From CAYMAI01 sp964388445 (GTDB taxonomy: Bacteria; 4484-113; JAGGVC01): DNA of 64,000 nt. Under the pieces are notes generated by a model, which worked only from the letters and a program-made list of their open reading frames with translations, searched no databases and was not told the origin of the DNA. The first letter of the stretch is position 1; every line of letters starts with the position of its first letter. The stretch is taken from the NCBI GenBank assembly GCA_964388445.1, contig CAYMAI010000005.1, positions 1 to 64,000 of the forward strand, written 5' to 3'. Shown in pieces: positions 1 to 8,395 of the stretch. The position numbers and the translations under genes were made by a program.

Positions 1-161
1 AAATGCACTACCTCTATTTCCGAGTCAAAGTGTCCAGCTTAAGGGGTGCAGTTCAGCGCACATGCTCAAGCGGGCTTTGCTGCGGCACAGTTGCGTAGCG
101 CGCATGCCTTTTTTTCGCGCAAGGGCTATGGTACATTATTGGGATTTATGAGGAGTGACAA

Positions 162-701
162 ATGAACGGTGTAAACGCAATCTTTCTCGAAACCTTCACC
201 GGCCTGCGGCGGGTCAGGCAGATTTTGCGCGAGATGATCTAAACGTTGCCGGAGGATGCGATAGCCCGGGAGTTCGAATGGTGCGGCACGGTGAGTATTA
301 AGTCCACACTTCATCATTTTTGCGGCTGTGAAATGCTGTGGGTCGAGGGCGTTCTCAAGGGCGAGCCGAAGTTCGTCTATCACAGGGCAGCGGGCCATTT
401 CTAAATTCTCGTGATGCCGGGGGATGCGCACTTCCAAAAAGCGGGGATATCCGCGGGGCTGGCGGCGATTTTCGCGTTTCAGGATGCGCTGACGGACTCG
501 ACTGAAGAATACATTCGCGGCGCAGACCTGATTACCGAGCGCAGCTTTTCGAAGCATTGTCGGCATAAGTTCGAAGCGCGGCTTAGGCCGTGGAAGGTGC
601 TCTCGCACGTCGTCGCGCACGAGTTTCACCATAAGTGCCAAATCGTCGCGATGTGCCGCGCGCTCGGTATGCAGGATATCCCGGAAACGGATTTTATTTA
701 G
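162..701 (+). pseudogene. DinB-like protein gene interrupted by two in-frame TAA codons
   Basis: Reading from the ATG at 162, one frame runs to the stop at 699-701 but is broken by TAA at 240-242 and TAA at 402-404. The frame is otherwise intact across both stops. A good ribosome-binding site (AGGAGTGACAA) precedes the ATG. The conceptual protein has the DinB/YfiT four-helix-bundle pattern: a mid-protein STLHHFCGCEMLW stretch and a C-terminal HEFHHKCQIVAMCRALGM stretch, where family members place their metal-binding histidines. DinB proteins are metal-dependent and often act in thiol or stress metabolism. Keeping the frame between point stops fits a recently inactivated gene. A sequencing error would have to have happened twice. 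Family assignment is from motif recognition only. Confidence 0.6.
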
Positions 702-717
702 GGTTTTCAGCAGCAAG

Positions 718-1011
718 CTAAGGCAGAGTTATTAGTAGTTCCCGAATGTTTTTCGCAAGTTGAGGAAGTTCGTTTTCGATTACGTTCCAGACAATTTCAT
801 AATCAACGTGGAAGTAGTCGTGAATGAGTTTGTCTCTGAGTCCGGACATCTGTTTCCAAGGAATATTTGGGTGTTCATTTTTTAGTTCTTGCGGTATGGC
901 CTTTGTGGCTGCGCCGATTATTTCAAGATTTCGTACGACAGCGTATCGCACAATCCTGCTGTTAGCAAAAACAGCCGGTCCCTCTGCCGTTATTTCGAGT
1001 ATAAACTCCAA
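718..1011 (-). CDS. hepT: HepT-like HEPN toxin of a type VII toxin-antitoxin pair
   Basis: This small HEPN-domain protein carries the HepT signature RDKLIHDY, which fits the R-x4-H-x-Y motif. In characterised pairs the histidine and arginine form the RNase site, and the tyrosine is AMPylated by the partner MntA. The stretch VRNLEIIGAA is also typical of HepT/DUF86. It lies 37 nt downstream of mntA on the same strand, the usual antitoxin-toxin order. The start is doubtful. The only usable start codon is a TTG at 1011-1009, yet HepT-like sequence (KRNFGHLEFILE) reads upstream of it in the same frame with no ATG or GTG. The true N-terminus may be damaged or may use a rare start. Family confidence is high; functionality is uncertain. 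Confidence 0.75.
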   Translation of the reverse strand: MEFILEITAEGPAVFANSRIVRYAVVRNLEIIGAATKAIPQELKNEHPNIPWKQMSGLRDKLIHDYFHVDYEIVWNVIENELPQLAKNIRELLITLP

Positions 1012-1048
1012 GTGTCCAAAATTTCGCTTAAGCGTACTTTTGCCCTTT

Positions 1049-1339
1049 TCACACCGGCACCGCTTCTTTCAAAACTTCGTCGCGTATGAGCGGGCCAAGG
1101 CTGTTTTCCGTGGCGACGTCAACCTTGGTGCCGAGCGCTTTCTCTACGTCCTGCCAGAATGCGATGAAATCGAAAAGCGTGAGGCCTTTTTCCATATCGA
1201 CGAGCAGGTCGAGGTCGCTTGCTTCGTTTGAATCGCCGCGCGCAACCGAGCCGAATACTCGAACATTCGCGGCGCCGTGCTTGCGCGCAAGGGCAAGAAT
1301 TTCCTCGCGATATGCTTTAAGAATTCCGTCCGATTTCAT
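1049..1339 (-). CDS. mntA: MntA-like minimal nucleotidyltransferase antitoxin
   Basis: This 96-residue protein has the minimal nucleotidyltransferase motif GSVARGDSNEASDLDLLVD, the GS-x10-D-x-D pattern of the pol-beta fold. MntA antitoxins use it to transfer AMP from ATP to a tyrosine in HepT, neutralising the toxin. The downstream hepT-like gene on the same strand supports the pairing. The ATG at 1339-1337 starts nine bases after a TAAAAT -10-like element, so the mRNA is predicted to be leaderless. Length is normal for the family. An orphan nucleotidyltransferase is the alternative, but the neighbour makes the TA reading much more likely. Confidence 0.85.
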   Translation of the reverse strand: MKSDGILKAYREEILALARKHGAANVRVFGSVARGDSNEASDLDLLVDMEKGLTLFDFIAFWQDVEKALGTKVDVATENSLGPLIRDEVLKEAVPV

Positions 1340-1348
1340 AACGTAATT

Positions 1349-1354
1349 ATTTTA
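1349..1354 (-). promoter_or_regulatory. -10 element (TAAAAT) for mntA-hepT, leaderless spacing
   Basis: TAAAAT reads on the minus strand and ends nine bases before the mntA ATG. No convincing -35 is visible. The spacing matches several other genes in the window. Confidence 0.45.
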
Positions 1355-1398
1355 CCTTAAAATGACTTGCAAAGCATTTATTGCGTGATTGCCAAATC

Positions 1399-2298
1399 TC
1401 ACACCGATTTCACTTTGATTTTCGCAGTGTCGATTTCGCCGAGGCCCCGGCGGCCGGCTTCCGCGACGTGGCCCACGCTCGCGGGTTTCACGCCGAAAAG
1501 CTCGCAGCCGAGCGCGTCGATTTCGACGCCGCGCGTTCCCGCAAACACGACGTTCGCGATTTCCACGTCCCGCGTGTCGCCGCCGGTCGGGCCGCCGCGT
1601 TTCATTATGCGCGTGGCGTCGAGAACGTAAAGTGCGGAGGGAATCATCAAAAATGCGTCGGGAATCGAGTTCGTCAAGTCCTGGTGCATCACGCCGCGGT
1701 CTTTCACGGCGCCCATCAGATTTTTCATACACATCGTCAGCTGCGCACCGCCGTGGTGTTTCAAAACGGGGACGTTTATGTGCACGTCCGCCTCGCTGCT
1801 GAGCCGGTACACGCTTGCCGATTTCATCACTTTCGCGCGCGGCTCTTTTACGGCAAGCCAGCCGGTGCTCGATATATATTGCAGGCGCGCCTTCGTTCCC
1901 GATAGCGCCGCGGCCGCGCCGCTTTTGTCGTACGTCACTCGGGCGTCGTTGCAGGGGTTGCAGTAAACGTCTATGGATTTCGCGCCGGCCGACGCGCACA
2001 AATCGACGATTGCGCGCAAAACTTTCGGATGCGTGTTCGCGCCTTGCTCCGGCGTGCGCGACCAGCCGAGGTTGGGGAGAATGCAAACGCTCTGGCCTTT
2101 TTTGACGAACCGCGACATTCCGCCGAGCGCGTCGATTGCGTTGCGCGTCACTTTGTACCAGTCCGCGCCTTTGGCCTTCGCAGTGTGCACGTCCGCCGCA
2201 CCGGCGGGCATCGCGAGGTAGCCGTTTAACAGCGACGCGCCGCCAAGCGCCGCCGCGCCTTTCAATAGCCGCCGCCTTCCGTAATCGATAGCTCCCAT
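1399..2298 (-). CDS. Tat-exported DUF362-domain protein
   Basis: The N-terminus holds a twin-arginine signal (RRRLLKGAAALGG followed by a hydrophobic stretch and an AGA-type cleavage site near residue 34), so folded export is predicted. The rest matches DUF362, with the characteristic INVPVLKHHGGAQLT and CMKNLMGAVKD segments. DUF362 proteins often occur with or fused to ferredoxin domains and are suspected of binding a cofactor. This copy has no ferredoxin cysteine cluster. The reaction is unknown. A GGAGGCGGAAT ribosome-binding site precedes the ATG and a TAGAAT box lies about 20 bases further upstream. At 299 residues it is complete. It is oriented away from the lipoprotein gene that starts near 2400. 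Confidence 0.8.
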   Translation of the reverse strand: MGAIDYGRRRLLKGAAALGGASLLNGYLAMPAGAADVHTAKAKGADWYKVTRNAIDALGGMSRFVKKGQSVCILPNLGWSRTPEQGANTHPKVLRAIVDLCASAGAKSIDVYCNPCNDARVTYDKSGAAAALSGTKARLQYISSTGWLAVKEPRAKVMKSASVYRLSSEADVHINVPVLKHHGGAQLTMCMKNLMGAVKDRGVMHQDLTNSIPDAFLMIPSALYVLDATRIMKRGGPTGGDTRDVEIANVVFAGTRGVEIDALGCELFGVKPASVGHVAEAGRRGLGEIDTAKIKVKSV

Positions 2299-2384
2299 AT
2301 TCCGCCTCCGTGTTTGATTCTATCAGTTTTGAGGCTTTCGCATGCGTGCGCGCGGCCCTTCGCGCCGGAAATCGTGCAATGCCG

Positions 2385-2390
2385 TATAAT
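2385..2390 (+). promoter_or_regulatory. -10 element (TATAAT), leaderless spacing
   Basis: A perfect TATAAT ends nine bases before the ATG at 2400. No recognisable -35 is present. This spacing supports the start at 2400 rather than upstream in-frame codons. Confidence 0.5.
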
Positions 2391-2399
2391 TTACGCGTT

Positions 2400-2840
2400 A
2401 TGCGGCATATCGGAAACTCGGTGAACGTGCTTTTTATGGCGGTCTTTTTCGGCCAGTTCTTTTCGTGCTACAGCCCGCAGATGGCCGAATATCAGGCGGG
2501 GCTGCGTGCGGAGCAGGGCGGCAATTACGTCAAGGCGGAGCGTCATTATGCCGCCGCGCACGAGGAATCGCCGGAGGACGCGGTAATCGTCATCGCGCTG
2601 GCGCGCATATACGTGAAGCTGGAAGACGAGCCGAAAGCGATCGAGTGGTACGAAAAATTCCTCGAACTGACGAAGGACAACGACTATTCGTGGAAAAACG
2701 AGCGGTGGGAAGCCGAGTTTTATCTCGACAAAGCGAAGCAAGCAGCGGACGAAGCGTCGAACAAGAAAGGCGGAAAGACCGGCGACGGCGAAAACGGCGG
2801 CGATAAGGACGAGAAAAAATGGCGGAAGGTCGGCGAGTGA
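2400..2840 (+). CDS. Small TPR-containing exported protein
   Basis: The ATG at 2400 is chosen because a TATAAT lies nine bases upstream; longer in-frame starts would sit inside the promoter. The product is about 146 residues. It has a hydrophobic signal segment ending in FFSC, possibly a lipobox, then two TPR-like helical repeats (around EYQAGLRAEQGGNYVKAERH and ALARIYVKLEDEPKAIEWYE), then a charged Gly/Lys/Asp-rich tail. TPRs usually scaffold protein contacts. Nothing shows the partner. It lies between two minus-strand genes and appears to be its own transcription unit. Confidence 0.65.
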   Translation: MRHIGNSVNVLFMAVFFGQFFSCYSPQMAEYQAGLRAEQGGNYVKAERHYAAAHEESPEDAVIVIALARIYVKLEDEPKAIEWYEKFLELTKDNDYSWKNERWEAEFYLDKAKQAADEASNKKGGKTGDGENGGDKDEKKWRKVGE

Positions 2841-2883
2841 TTGTCGCGGGCGCCGATGGGAGAGCGGGACAAATGGAAAAAAA

Positions 2884-3615
2884 TCAATATCCGCTGAAAG
2901 ATTCCATGCGGACGTTTTCTTTCGCGACGCCGGCGGCATGCAGCGCTTCGCTCGATTCGCGCGCCATCGCGGGCGTGCCGCACACGTAGAAAAGCATGCC
3001 GTCGAGGCCGCCGAGCTTGCGCGTCAGCATCGGGATATCGATGCGGCCGGTTTCGCCGTTCCAACCCGCGGGTACGTTTTCCTTTCTGGATATCGTGGGA
3101 AAGAATTCAAACCTTTCGCCGAGCGTATGCGAAAAAATCGGCCATTCGTTTTCGTACGCGATTTCATCCGGCGATTTCACGGAGTAAAAAAGCCGGAAAT
3201 CGAAGGGCAGGTTTTCGAGCGCGGAGTGAGCGATCATCGCGCGAAACGGGGTTACGCCGATGCCGCCCGCGATGAACACGAGCGGAGCGCCGGTTTCCGC
3301 GGGCAGCGTGAACTCGCCGTATGCGCCTTCGATGGTTATTTCGTCGCCGGGCGAAAGCGCGAGCATCGCCTTTTTGAACGAACTGCCGGAAGCGGTGCGC
3401 ATCGTGAGGATGAGGAAGTCCTCGCCCGGCGCGCTTGCGAGCGACATTTCGCGCGAGACGTTGTACGGGTCGCCCTCGACCGGCATAACGAACACGGCCT
3501 GGCCCGGCCGATATTCGAATCCCGGCGGCCGCCCGAAATAAAACGAGCGGATGTCCGCGCCTTCGTCGAGGACGCGAAGAAGCTTTACTCGATATTCGGG
3601 AAATCCGTATGCCAC
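2884..3615 (-). CDS. Ferredoxin-NADP reductase-like FAD/NAD(P)-binding oxidoreductase
   Basis: This soluble flavoprotein has the FNR two-domain fold. An N-terminal FAD domain contains YRPGQAVFVMP and MSLASAP. A C-terminal nucleotide domain contains LVFIAGGIGVTPFRAM and the terminal YVCGTPAM motif. These place it with ferredoxin/flavodoxin reductases and the reductase parts of oxygenases. There is no 2Fe-2S domain, so the electron partner is separate and unknown. I start it at a GTG (3615-3613): it lies seven bases after TATAAT on the minus strand, and homology begins there. An upstream ATG would need an unrelated N-terminal extension crossing the divergent promoter. The electron carrier cannot be read from the sequence. 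Confidence 0.8.
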   Translation of the reverse strand: MAYGFPEYRVKLLRVLDEGADIRSFYFGRPPGFEYRPGQAVFVMPVEGDPYNVSREMSLASAPGEDFLILTMRTASGSSFKKAMLALSPGDEITIEGAYGEFTLPAETGAPLVFIAGGIGVTPFRAMIAHSALENLPFDFRLFYSVKSPDEIAYENEWPIFSHTLGERFEFFPTISRKENVPAGWNGETGRIDIPMLTRKLGGLDGMLFYVCGTPAMARESSEALHAAGVAKENVRMESFSGY

Positions 3616-3622
3616 GGCGGGG

Positions 3623-3650
3623 ATTATATACGAACGTAATGTTGTATAAT
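3623..3650. promoter_or_regulatory. Back-to-back divergent -10 elements
   Basis: TATAAT reads on the minus strand at 3628-3623, seven bases from the reductase GTG. A second TATAAT reads on the plus strand at 3645-3650, about 60 bases before the propeller-protein ATG. The two promoters overlap in their upstream regions and may compete. Confidence 0.55.
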
Positions 3651-3709
3651 ACAAAGGCTGTCCGCCTAATGCGGAACCAGGCGGGCCAATCGCCTTCGAG
3701 GGGTGTGTA

Positions 3710-6484
3710 ATGTTTTTAAGGCTGATGTTATGTTTCACACTGGCTCTTGCCACTGTAGGATCGTTCTTCATTGTTCAAAGGACCTTGAATGCAGGAAGGG
3801 AAGCCGCCGAAACAAATGGCGGCGGTGAGGCAGGTTCGAAAAGCGTCGTGGCAAATGATTTGGGATTGTTGAGCATAAAGCCTGACTGGGGAACGCCGCC
3901 GAGCGAGGATTGGCCTGAAGAAATGCCTGATTTGCCGCAATATGAAGGCTGGTACAGGTTTTTGGGCAACAATCCAAGCATGGTTGCTTCCAAACTGGCC
4001 GCCACTCCGCTTTACTTGCTTTTTTGCCATAATTCGATTGAAACGAGGCAAAATGCGGTAACGGCCTATGACATAGGAACAGGCAGCGAAATCTGGCAGC
4101 GCGAATTTGCGATTAATCTAGGTTCGTTTAGCATAGCTGCAGACGAAATTAACGCGTATTACTGCGAAACCGGAAATACAACTGCTCTGCGGATCAACAC
4201 AGGTGAAGTAGGTTGGACATCCGAGAAATACATGCCTATTGCAGCCGTATCCGGAAAAGTATGGGCATTGAAAAGCGATCTCGAATCTAAAGAAGGAACA
4301 TATAATGGAGTGGCGTTACTATCATCCGCCGATGGTTCCATTATTTTCGAGCACAAATATGATGTATTGAATGGAGCCGGGGCCAAATATTATCCTCGAA
4401 CAACAATAGGAGCGCAATATTTTCCTTTCATTAACGATGCATCGCGCCTTGCGGCAAAAATAGGAAAGGAAATTGTGGTTTTTAATACCGATGGTTCTTT
4501 GTTAAGCTTTCCGGCCCGGCTTGCCGATGGAAACGCCGGATTTCTATTTGAAGAAGATACTCTTTATGTTGTCGAATACTTAAACTCGTCCGAAAATTCC
4601 ATTGATAATGAAGATGACTTTAGTGTATTGACGCATCTTCGACGATATGACATTAAATCCGGGAAAAATGTTTGGCAAGTTGAATTCGATGGAGGGGGAT
4701 TTGCAACGGACTATGACGAGATATACCGTTTTGGCAACATGGTATCGGTATGCAAGTATGCCGGGTTGCTGTCATTCGACATCGAATCAGGTCGGCAAGT
4801 ATTCGAAATTGCGCCGGAATACATTGGCCCAACTTTAAGCGACGACGCTTATAATGCCTGGGGCTTTTATACCGATGAGCCAATAATTGACTTTGTCTCG
4901 CCGCCTTCGTTCGGGTTGTTGGCGCCTCATAGGAACGGCGAGTTTGCCGCAATGGCGCTCAAGTTCAATGTAATTACATCGGCGGCCACATCAGGCAAGC
5001 TCATTTTGGCAGCGGAAACTGCTACAACCGGCCACTCCTTTTGGGGAGCGAACGCGCATCTGATAGCATTGGATATCGGTACTGACGGAATGCCGTTACC
5101 GGGGACGCTTAAGGTGGTTTCCGCCCCGGCCAGCAACGCCGCACTGATAGAACGCTTTTACTCTGAAAAGGATCCATCTTCCGACAATGCATTAATGAGG
5201 GAAATCGTTGCCCTTGGCGCGAAGGTATATCGTCCGCTTGTCAAAGCAGCCAATCGCGCATCCGAGAGTCAACTTGACGATTTAATCGCGCTGGCTGTTT
5301 ATATGGATGAGGTAGCGAATCGCCAAGTCGCTAACATTTATTCGGCGAGCAAAGAATTGTTTAACCAGCTTGCAGTTAATGCTTCGCCGGAAATGTCGGA
5401 TCATATTATTCGGTGGCTGAACGACGACTCGATTAAAAGTATTCATACAAATTTGCTCGGCCTGCTTGCCTTATGCGGCGATTCCAAGGCCGGCAGGTAT
5501 CTAGAAGCTCATTATAGGGAATATCGTCAGGAAAGGCGAGAGGCAAAGAAAGCTCCGTATGCTATACTTAAACCCGGCCGTGTAAACGCAAGAATGGAAA
5601 GGAAAATCGAAGAAATCGACGAAGTATGGCATGAATTCACTTCCGAAAACGGGCGGAATTACTTGGTGTATATTAGTCCAGGCCTAATAAGTGCAAGGGA
5701 CATATATCTTGCCATAGACGCAGACTGTGACGGCTTGTATGAAGAAGTGCTTCCAACCGGACTATCCGATGTGTATTATTTCAATGTTCACCCGGGAGGA
5801 TTAACTGGTGTTACTAAAAGAATCGGGCCTTTGCGCGGGCGGCTTGACGGCGATGATATATACATCTCGTATCACCAGCCAACGCTTGTGGAAGAGATAT
5901 ATCAAATGGAAGATGGCAGCGAGTATCGCTATTGGGCAATTGACGATGCGAAGTATGTTACATCCAAACTAAGTATGGTTGATTTGCGTCGCGACTCGGA
6001 TAGTGATGGGCTGACCGACATATTGGAATCGATGCTTTTTACAGATCCATCGAAGGCCGATTCGGACGGGGACGGTATTAACGACTATTCAGATGCTTTT
6101 CCTGGAATTGTCGAGTCCGATATTGGAGTGCAAGGGCGTGCATTAACAAGAGCGTTCGCTTATTTTTGTCGCGAATTTAATTATGGATGGCAATCCGCCA
6201 TCGAAGGGCATCCTTGGGTCGCAGATTACATCAATGTGGAGGGCGACGTAGGCGTGAGGTATTCGACTGCGCCGGATACGTTCGCAATCTCTCTTTCGGA
6301 CGAAGAGCATTTGGCTTTATACTTCAAAATGCTAAACGGCTTCAATTCTGATTCAATCGTCCATTTAAGTTTTCAGGAAAATGTCGCGTTTATGGGAATT
6401 CCTCTTTCAAGTCACGCGATTGAACTTGCTGAAATAAACGGCGAATGGTATCCCGTACAGTCAAGCGTGTGTTCAATGAGTTAG
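3710..6484 (+). CDS. Large secreted protein: PQQ-type beta-propeller plus calcium-binding repeats
   Basis: This protein has 924 residues. A signal or anchor segment covers residues 1-25. Residues roughly 100-470 contain repeated blades with the pattern 'YDIGTGSEIWQREF', as in PQQ/BamB-like propellers. A helical stretch lies around 490-620. At about 762-800 are acidic repeats (DSDSDGLTDILES and DSDGDGINDYSDAFPG) of thrombospondin type 3/calcium-binding type. It probably sits on or outside the outer membrane. No catalytic motif is visible. The DNA is clearly more AT-rich than its GC-rich neighbours, suggesting transfer or relaxed composition. The GAGGGGTGTGTA before the ATG is a plausible ribosome-binding site. 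The stop lies two bases from that of the convergent rhomboid gene. Confidence 0.65.
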   Translation: MFLRLMLCFTLALATVGSFFIVQRTLNAGREAAETNGGGEAGSKSVVANDLGLLSIKPDWGTPPSEDWPEEMPDLPQYEGWYRFLGNNPSMVASKLAATPLYLLFCHNSIETRQNAVTAYDIGTGSEIWQREFAINLGSFSIAADEINAYYCETGNTTALRINTGEVGWTSEKYMPIAAVSGKVWALKSDLESKEGTYNGVALLSSADGSIIFEHKYDVLNGAGAKYYPRTTIGAQYFPFINDASRLAAKIGKEIVVFNTDGSLLSFPARLADGNAGFLFEEDTLYVVEYLNSSENSIDNEDDFSVLTHLRRYDIKSGKNVWQVEFDGGGFATDYDEIYRFGNMVSVCKYAGLLSFDIESGRQVFEIAPEYIGPTLSDDAYNAWGFYTDEPIIDFVSPPSFGLLAPHRNGEFAAMALKFNVITSAATSGKLILAAETATTGHSFWGANAHLIALDIGTDGMPLPGTLKVVSAPASNAALIERFYSEKDPSSDNALMREIVALGAKVYRPLVKAANRASESQLDDLIALAVYMDEVANRQVANIYSASKELFNQLAVNASPEMSDHIIRWLNDDSIKSIHTNLLGLLALCGDSKAGRYLEAHYREYRQERREAKKAPYAILKPGRVNARMERKIEEIDEVWHEFTSENGRNYLVYISPGLISARDIYLAIDADCDGLYEEVLPTGLSDVYYFNVHPGGLTGVTKRIGPLRGRLDGDDIYISYHQPTLVEEIYQMEDGSEYRYWAIDDAKYVTSKLSMVDLRRDSDSDGLTDILESMLFTDPSKADSDGDGINDYSDAFPGIVESDIGVQGRALTRAFAYFCREFNYGWQSAIEGHPWVADYINVEGDVGVRYSTAPDTFAISLSDEEHLALYFKMLNGFNSDSIVHLSFQENVAFMGIPLSSHAIELAEINGEWYPVQSSVCSMS

Positions 6485-6486
6485 GA

Positions 6487-7563
6487 TTAACGTTGTCGTT
6501 CATTTCGCCAGTCCCACGGTTCGCCCGTTTCGCCGCGAACTTGGCGTTCAAGGCGCCGGATTGTTTCTTCGTAGGCTCGAATGAGAGACAGTCGCTTTTC
6601 ATCTTCGGCAACTTTTCGCATATCTCTTGCATGGCGAAGTGCCGCGGCATACTCCCCCCGTCCGATCAATTCGTCGAGGTAATCGTCGCTTAAATCGGCA
6701 GTGTAATCGTGCGTTTCGGCTCTTTTTTCAAGCCGCAATCTCAATATTTCTTGGTCGAGAGGCATTCCGTATGCGTCCAGTAAATCTTCTTCACCTGCAA
6801 TTCCGCTGTCGCCGATAATCATCGAAGTCAGCGGAGCGCTGCGCGACGGATGGTCCGGCGATGGAATTCGGTCTCGAAGGACGAGCGCCCACACGAGTCC
6901 CGCTCCCGCAATCGCGCCAGCGGCGTGCGCATAAAGGCCTAGGTTCATATTTACGTTCGCCATTATGAGGCCCATAGAAATTATAATTTGAAGAAGAATC
7001 CACCAGCCGATAAAATAGTATGCGCTGATGTTGCGATAGATAAAACCTACTTCGCCCGTTGCGGCATGCCAAAACCCGAACGGCCTTGCAAATATCAGGG
7101 ATGTAAATTTGGCTCGGGGATAGAAAATAAGGTAAGCCGCCATAACTCCGGCAATTGCGCCGCTCGCGCCTACGCCGGGTTGGTCGCTGCCGCTGCCAAG
7201 AATTACGGTCGCGATGTTTGCCAGGAATCCGCAAGCGATGTAGAAGGCGAAAAACCTCGCCCTACCGAGAAGCCATTCGATGTTGTCGCCGACGAGCCAC
7301 AACATCCACATATTTCCGATAATGTGCTCTAACCCCCCGTGGAGAAACATGCTTGTGAATAGGGTTACCCAGGCTGGGAACTCGGTGCCCATAACGTTTT
7401 CACCAGCCCATATTCTTTGCGGTATCTCGCCCCATGTATAAACCGACTCCTCGAAGCCGCCTGGATGCATTATTTGCAGGATAAAAACGATAACATTCGA
7501 GATAATGAGCGAAATCGTCACCCAAGGCGTGTCGTAACTTGGAGCATTATCCCGAATCGGCAT
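6487..7563 (-). CDS. Rhomboid-family intramembrane serine protease
   Basis: Multiple hydrophobic helices carry the rhomboid hallmarks: HGGLEHIIGNMW (residues ~75-86), the nucleophile motif GASG with Ser134, and a histidine in the last core helix (YAHAAGAIAG, His213). Together these form the Ser-His dyad that cuts transmembrane substrates inside the inner membrane. After the core, a cytoplasmic tail of about 130 residues is rich in charged helix, including a DLSDDYLDELIGRGEY stretch, and may bind a partner. A TATAAT on the minus strand at 7597-7592 gives a leader of about 20 bases. The substrate is unknown. The convergent overlap with the propeller gene offers no functional link. Confidence 0.9.
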   Translation of the reverse strand: MPIRDNAPSYDTPWVTISLIISNVIVFILQIMHPGGFEESVYTWGEIPQRIWAGENVMGTEFPAWVTLFTSMFLHGGLEHIIGNMWMLWLVGDNIEWLLGRARFFAFYIACGFLANIATVILGSGSDQPGVGASGAIAGVMAAYLIFYPRAKFTSLIFARPFGFWHAATGEVGFIYRNISAYYFIGWWILLQIIISMGLIMANVNMNLGLYAHAAGAIAGAGLVWALVLRDRIPSPDHPSRSAPLTSMIIGDSGIAGEEDLLDAYGMPLDQEILRLRLEKRAETHDYTADLSDDYLDELIGRGEYAAALRHARDMRKVAEDEKRLSLIRAYEETIRRLERQVRGETGEPWDWRNERQR

Positions 7564-7667
7564 CTACATCACCCGCTTTTCCTCAAAGGGAATTATAATC
7601 GCGACTGCGCGATTGTAAACTGCGGTGTCGTGCTTTGGCGCGATACTGGATTTACCGGGAGAATAGG

Positions 7668-8222
7668 ATGAGCGTATTCGAAAAATGGGAGCTAGTGACG
7701 GACGCGGCGGGTGCGGAAGCGCTTGACGCAGCGGGGCTGCGGGCGGCGCTCGCGGATGCGTCCAAGCTGTGGCTGGCGCACGACGGGCTGTGGTTTCAGG
7801 AATTCGAAAGGCGTCACGGAATGGACGAAGCCATCGAAGCCGACACGGAGGCGTGGCGCACGTTCACGCGGCTCGAAGCCCGGCGGATAATGGAGCGGCT
7901 GGGCATTTCGCCCGGCGGCGGGCTTGAGTCGCTCGCGCTGGCGCTAAGCCACCGGCTTTATTCGAATATAAACCGCCAGAAAATCGAGCTGAGCGAAGAC
8001 GGCTCAAAGCTGCGGCTCACTATGACGGAATGCCGGGTGCAGCAGGCGCGCCGGCGCAAAGGGCTTGCGGATTTTCCGTGCAAGAGCGTGGGCGTAGTGG
8101 AATATTCCGAATTCGCACGGGAGCTCGACAGCCGCATCGAAACGGAATGCGAGTTCTGCCCGCCGGACGCGACGCCGGGCGATTCGTTCTGCCGCTGGGT
8201 GTTCAAGCTGGGCGGCGCATAA
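7668..8222 (+). CDS. DUF6125-like cysteine-containing protein
   Basis: This cytosolic protein of about 184 residues has no signal or membrane segment. The sequence has a family-like order: LWLAHDGLWFQEFERRHG near the N-terminus, AWRTFTRLEARRIMERLG, MTECRVQQARRRKG, DFPCKSVGVVEYSEFA, and a final CEFCPPD with a CxxC pair and a CRW motif. I recognise this as the DUF6125 type, found in many anaerobes and of unknown function. Conserved Cys, His and Trp residues suggest ligand or metal binding. The start is the ATG after GGGAGAATAGG. An upstream in-frame ATG lacks a ribosome-binding site. Confidence 0.65.
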   Translation: MSVFEKWELVTDAAGAEALDAAGLRAALADASKLWLAHDGLWFQEFERRHGMDEAIEADTEAWRTFTRLEARRIMERLGISPGGGLESLALALSHRLYSNINRQKIELSEDGSKLRLTMTECRVQQARRRKGLADFPCKSVGVVEYSEFARELDSRIETECEFCPPDATPGDSFCRWVFKLGGA

Positions 8223-8380
8223 AGCGCCCTGCAAAATGTGAATTTCCGCGAAACTTGGACAAAAACGGCGCGCGCGCGGAAATTGCGATTTCGGAACGAT
8301 ATTCGAACCTAATCCCGTTTCTTCACGTCTTTGTCGATTCATTCGCATCCGGATTCGTTATGACCATAGGCGCGCTTTGT

Positions 8381-8386
8381 TATACT
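8381..8386 (+). promoter_or_regulatory. -10 element (TATACT), leaderless spacing
   Basis: TATACT ends nine bases before the ATG at 8396. The best -35 candidate at 17 bp is TTATGA, which is weak. Confidence 0.45.
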
Positions 8387-8395
8387 TCGGGCCGT

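Noticed and set aside
126..716. A 196-codon minus-strand frame opposite the DinB-like remnant
   Set aside because: The plus strand carries a recognisable DinB pattern and a ribosome-binding site; the minus translation shows neither.
3511..3540. A tRNA T-arm-like string (attcgaatccc)
   Set aside because: It lies within the reductase coding sequence and no acceptor or anticodon stems can be formed around it.
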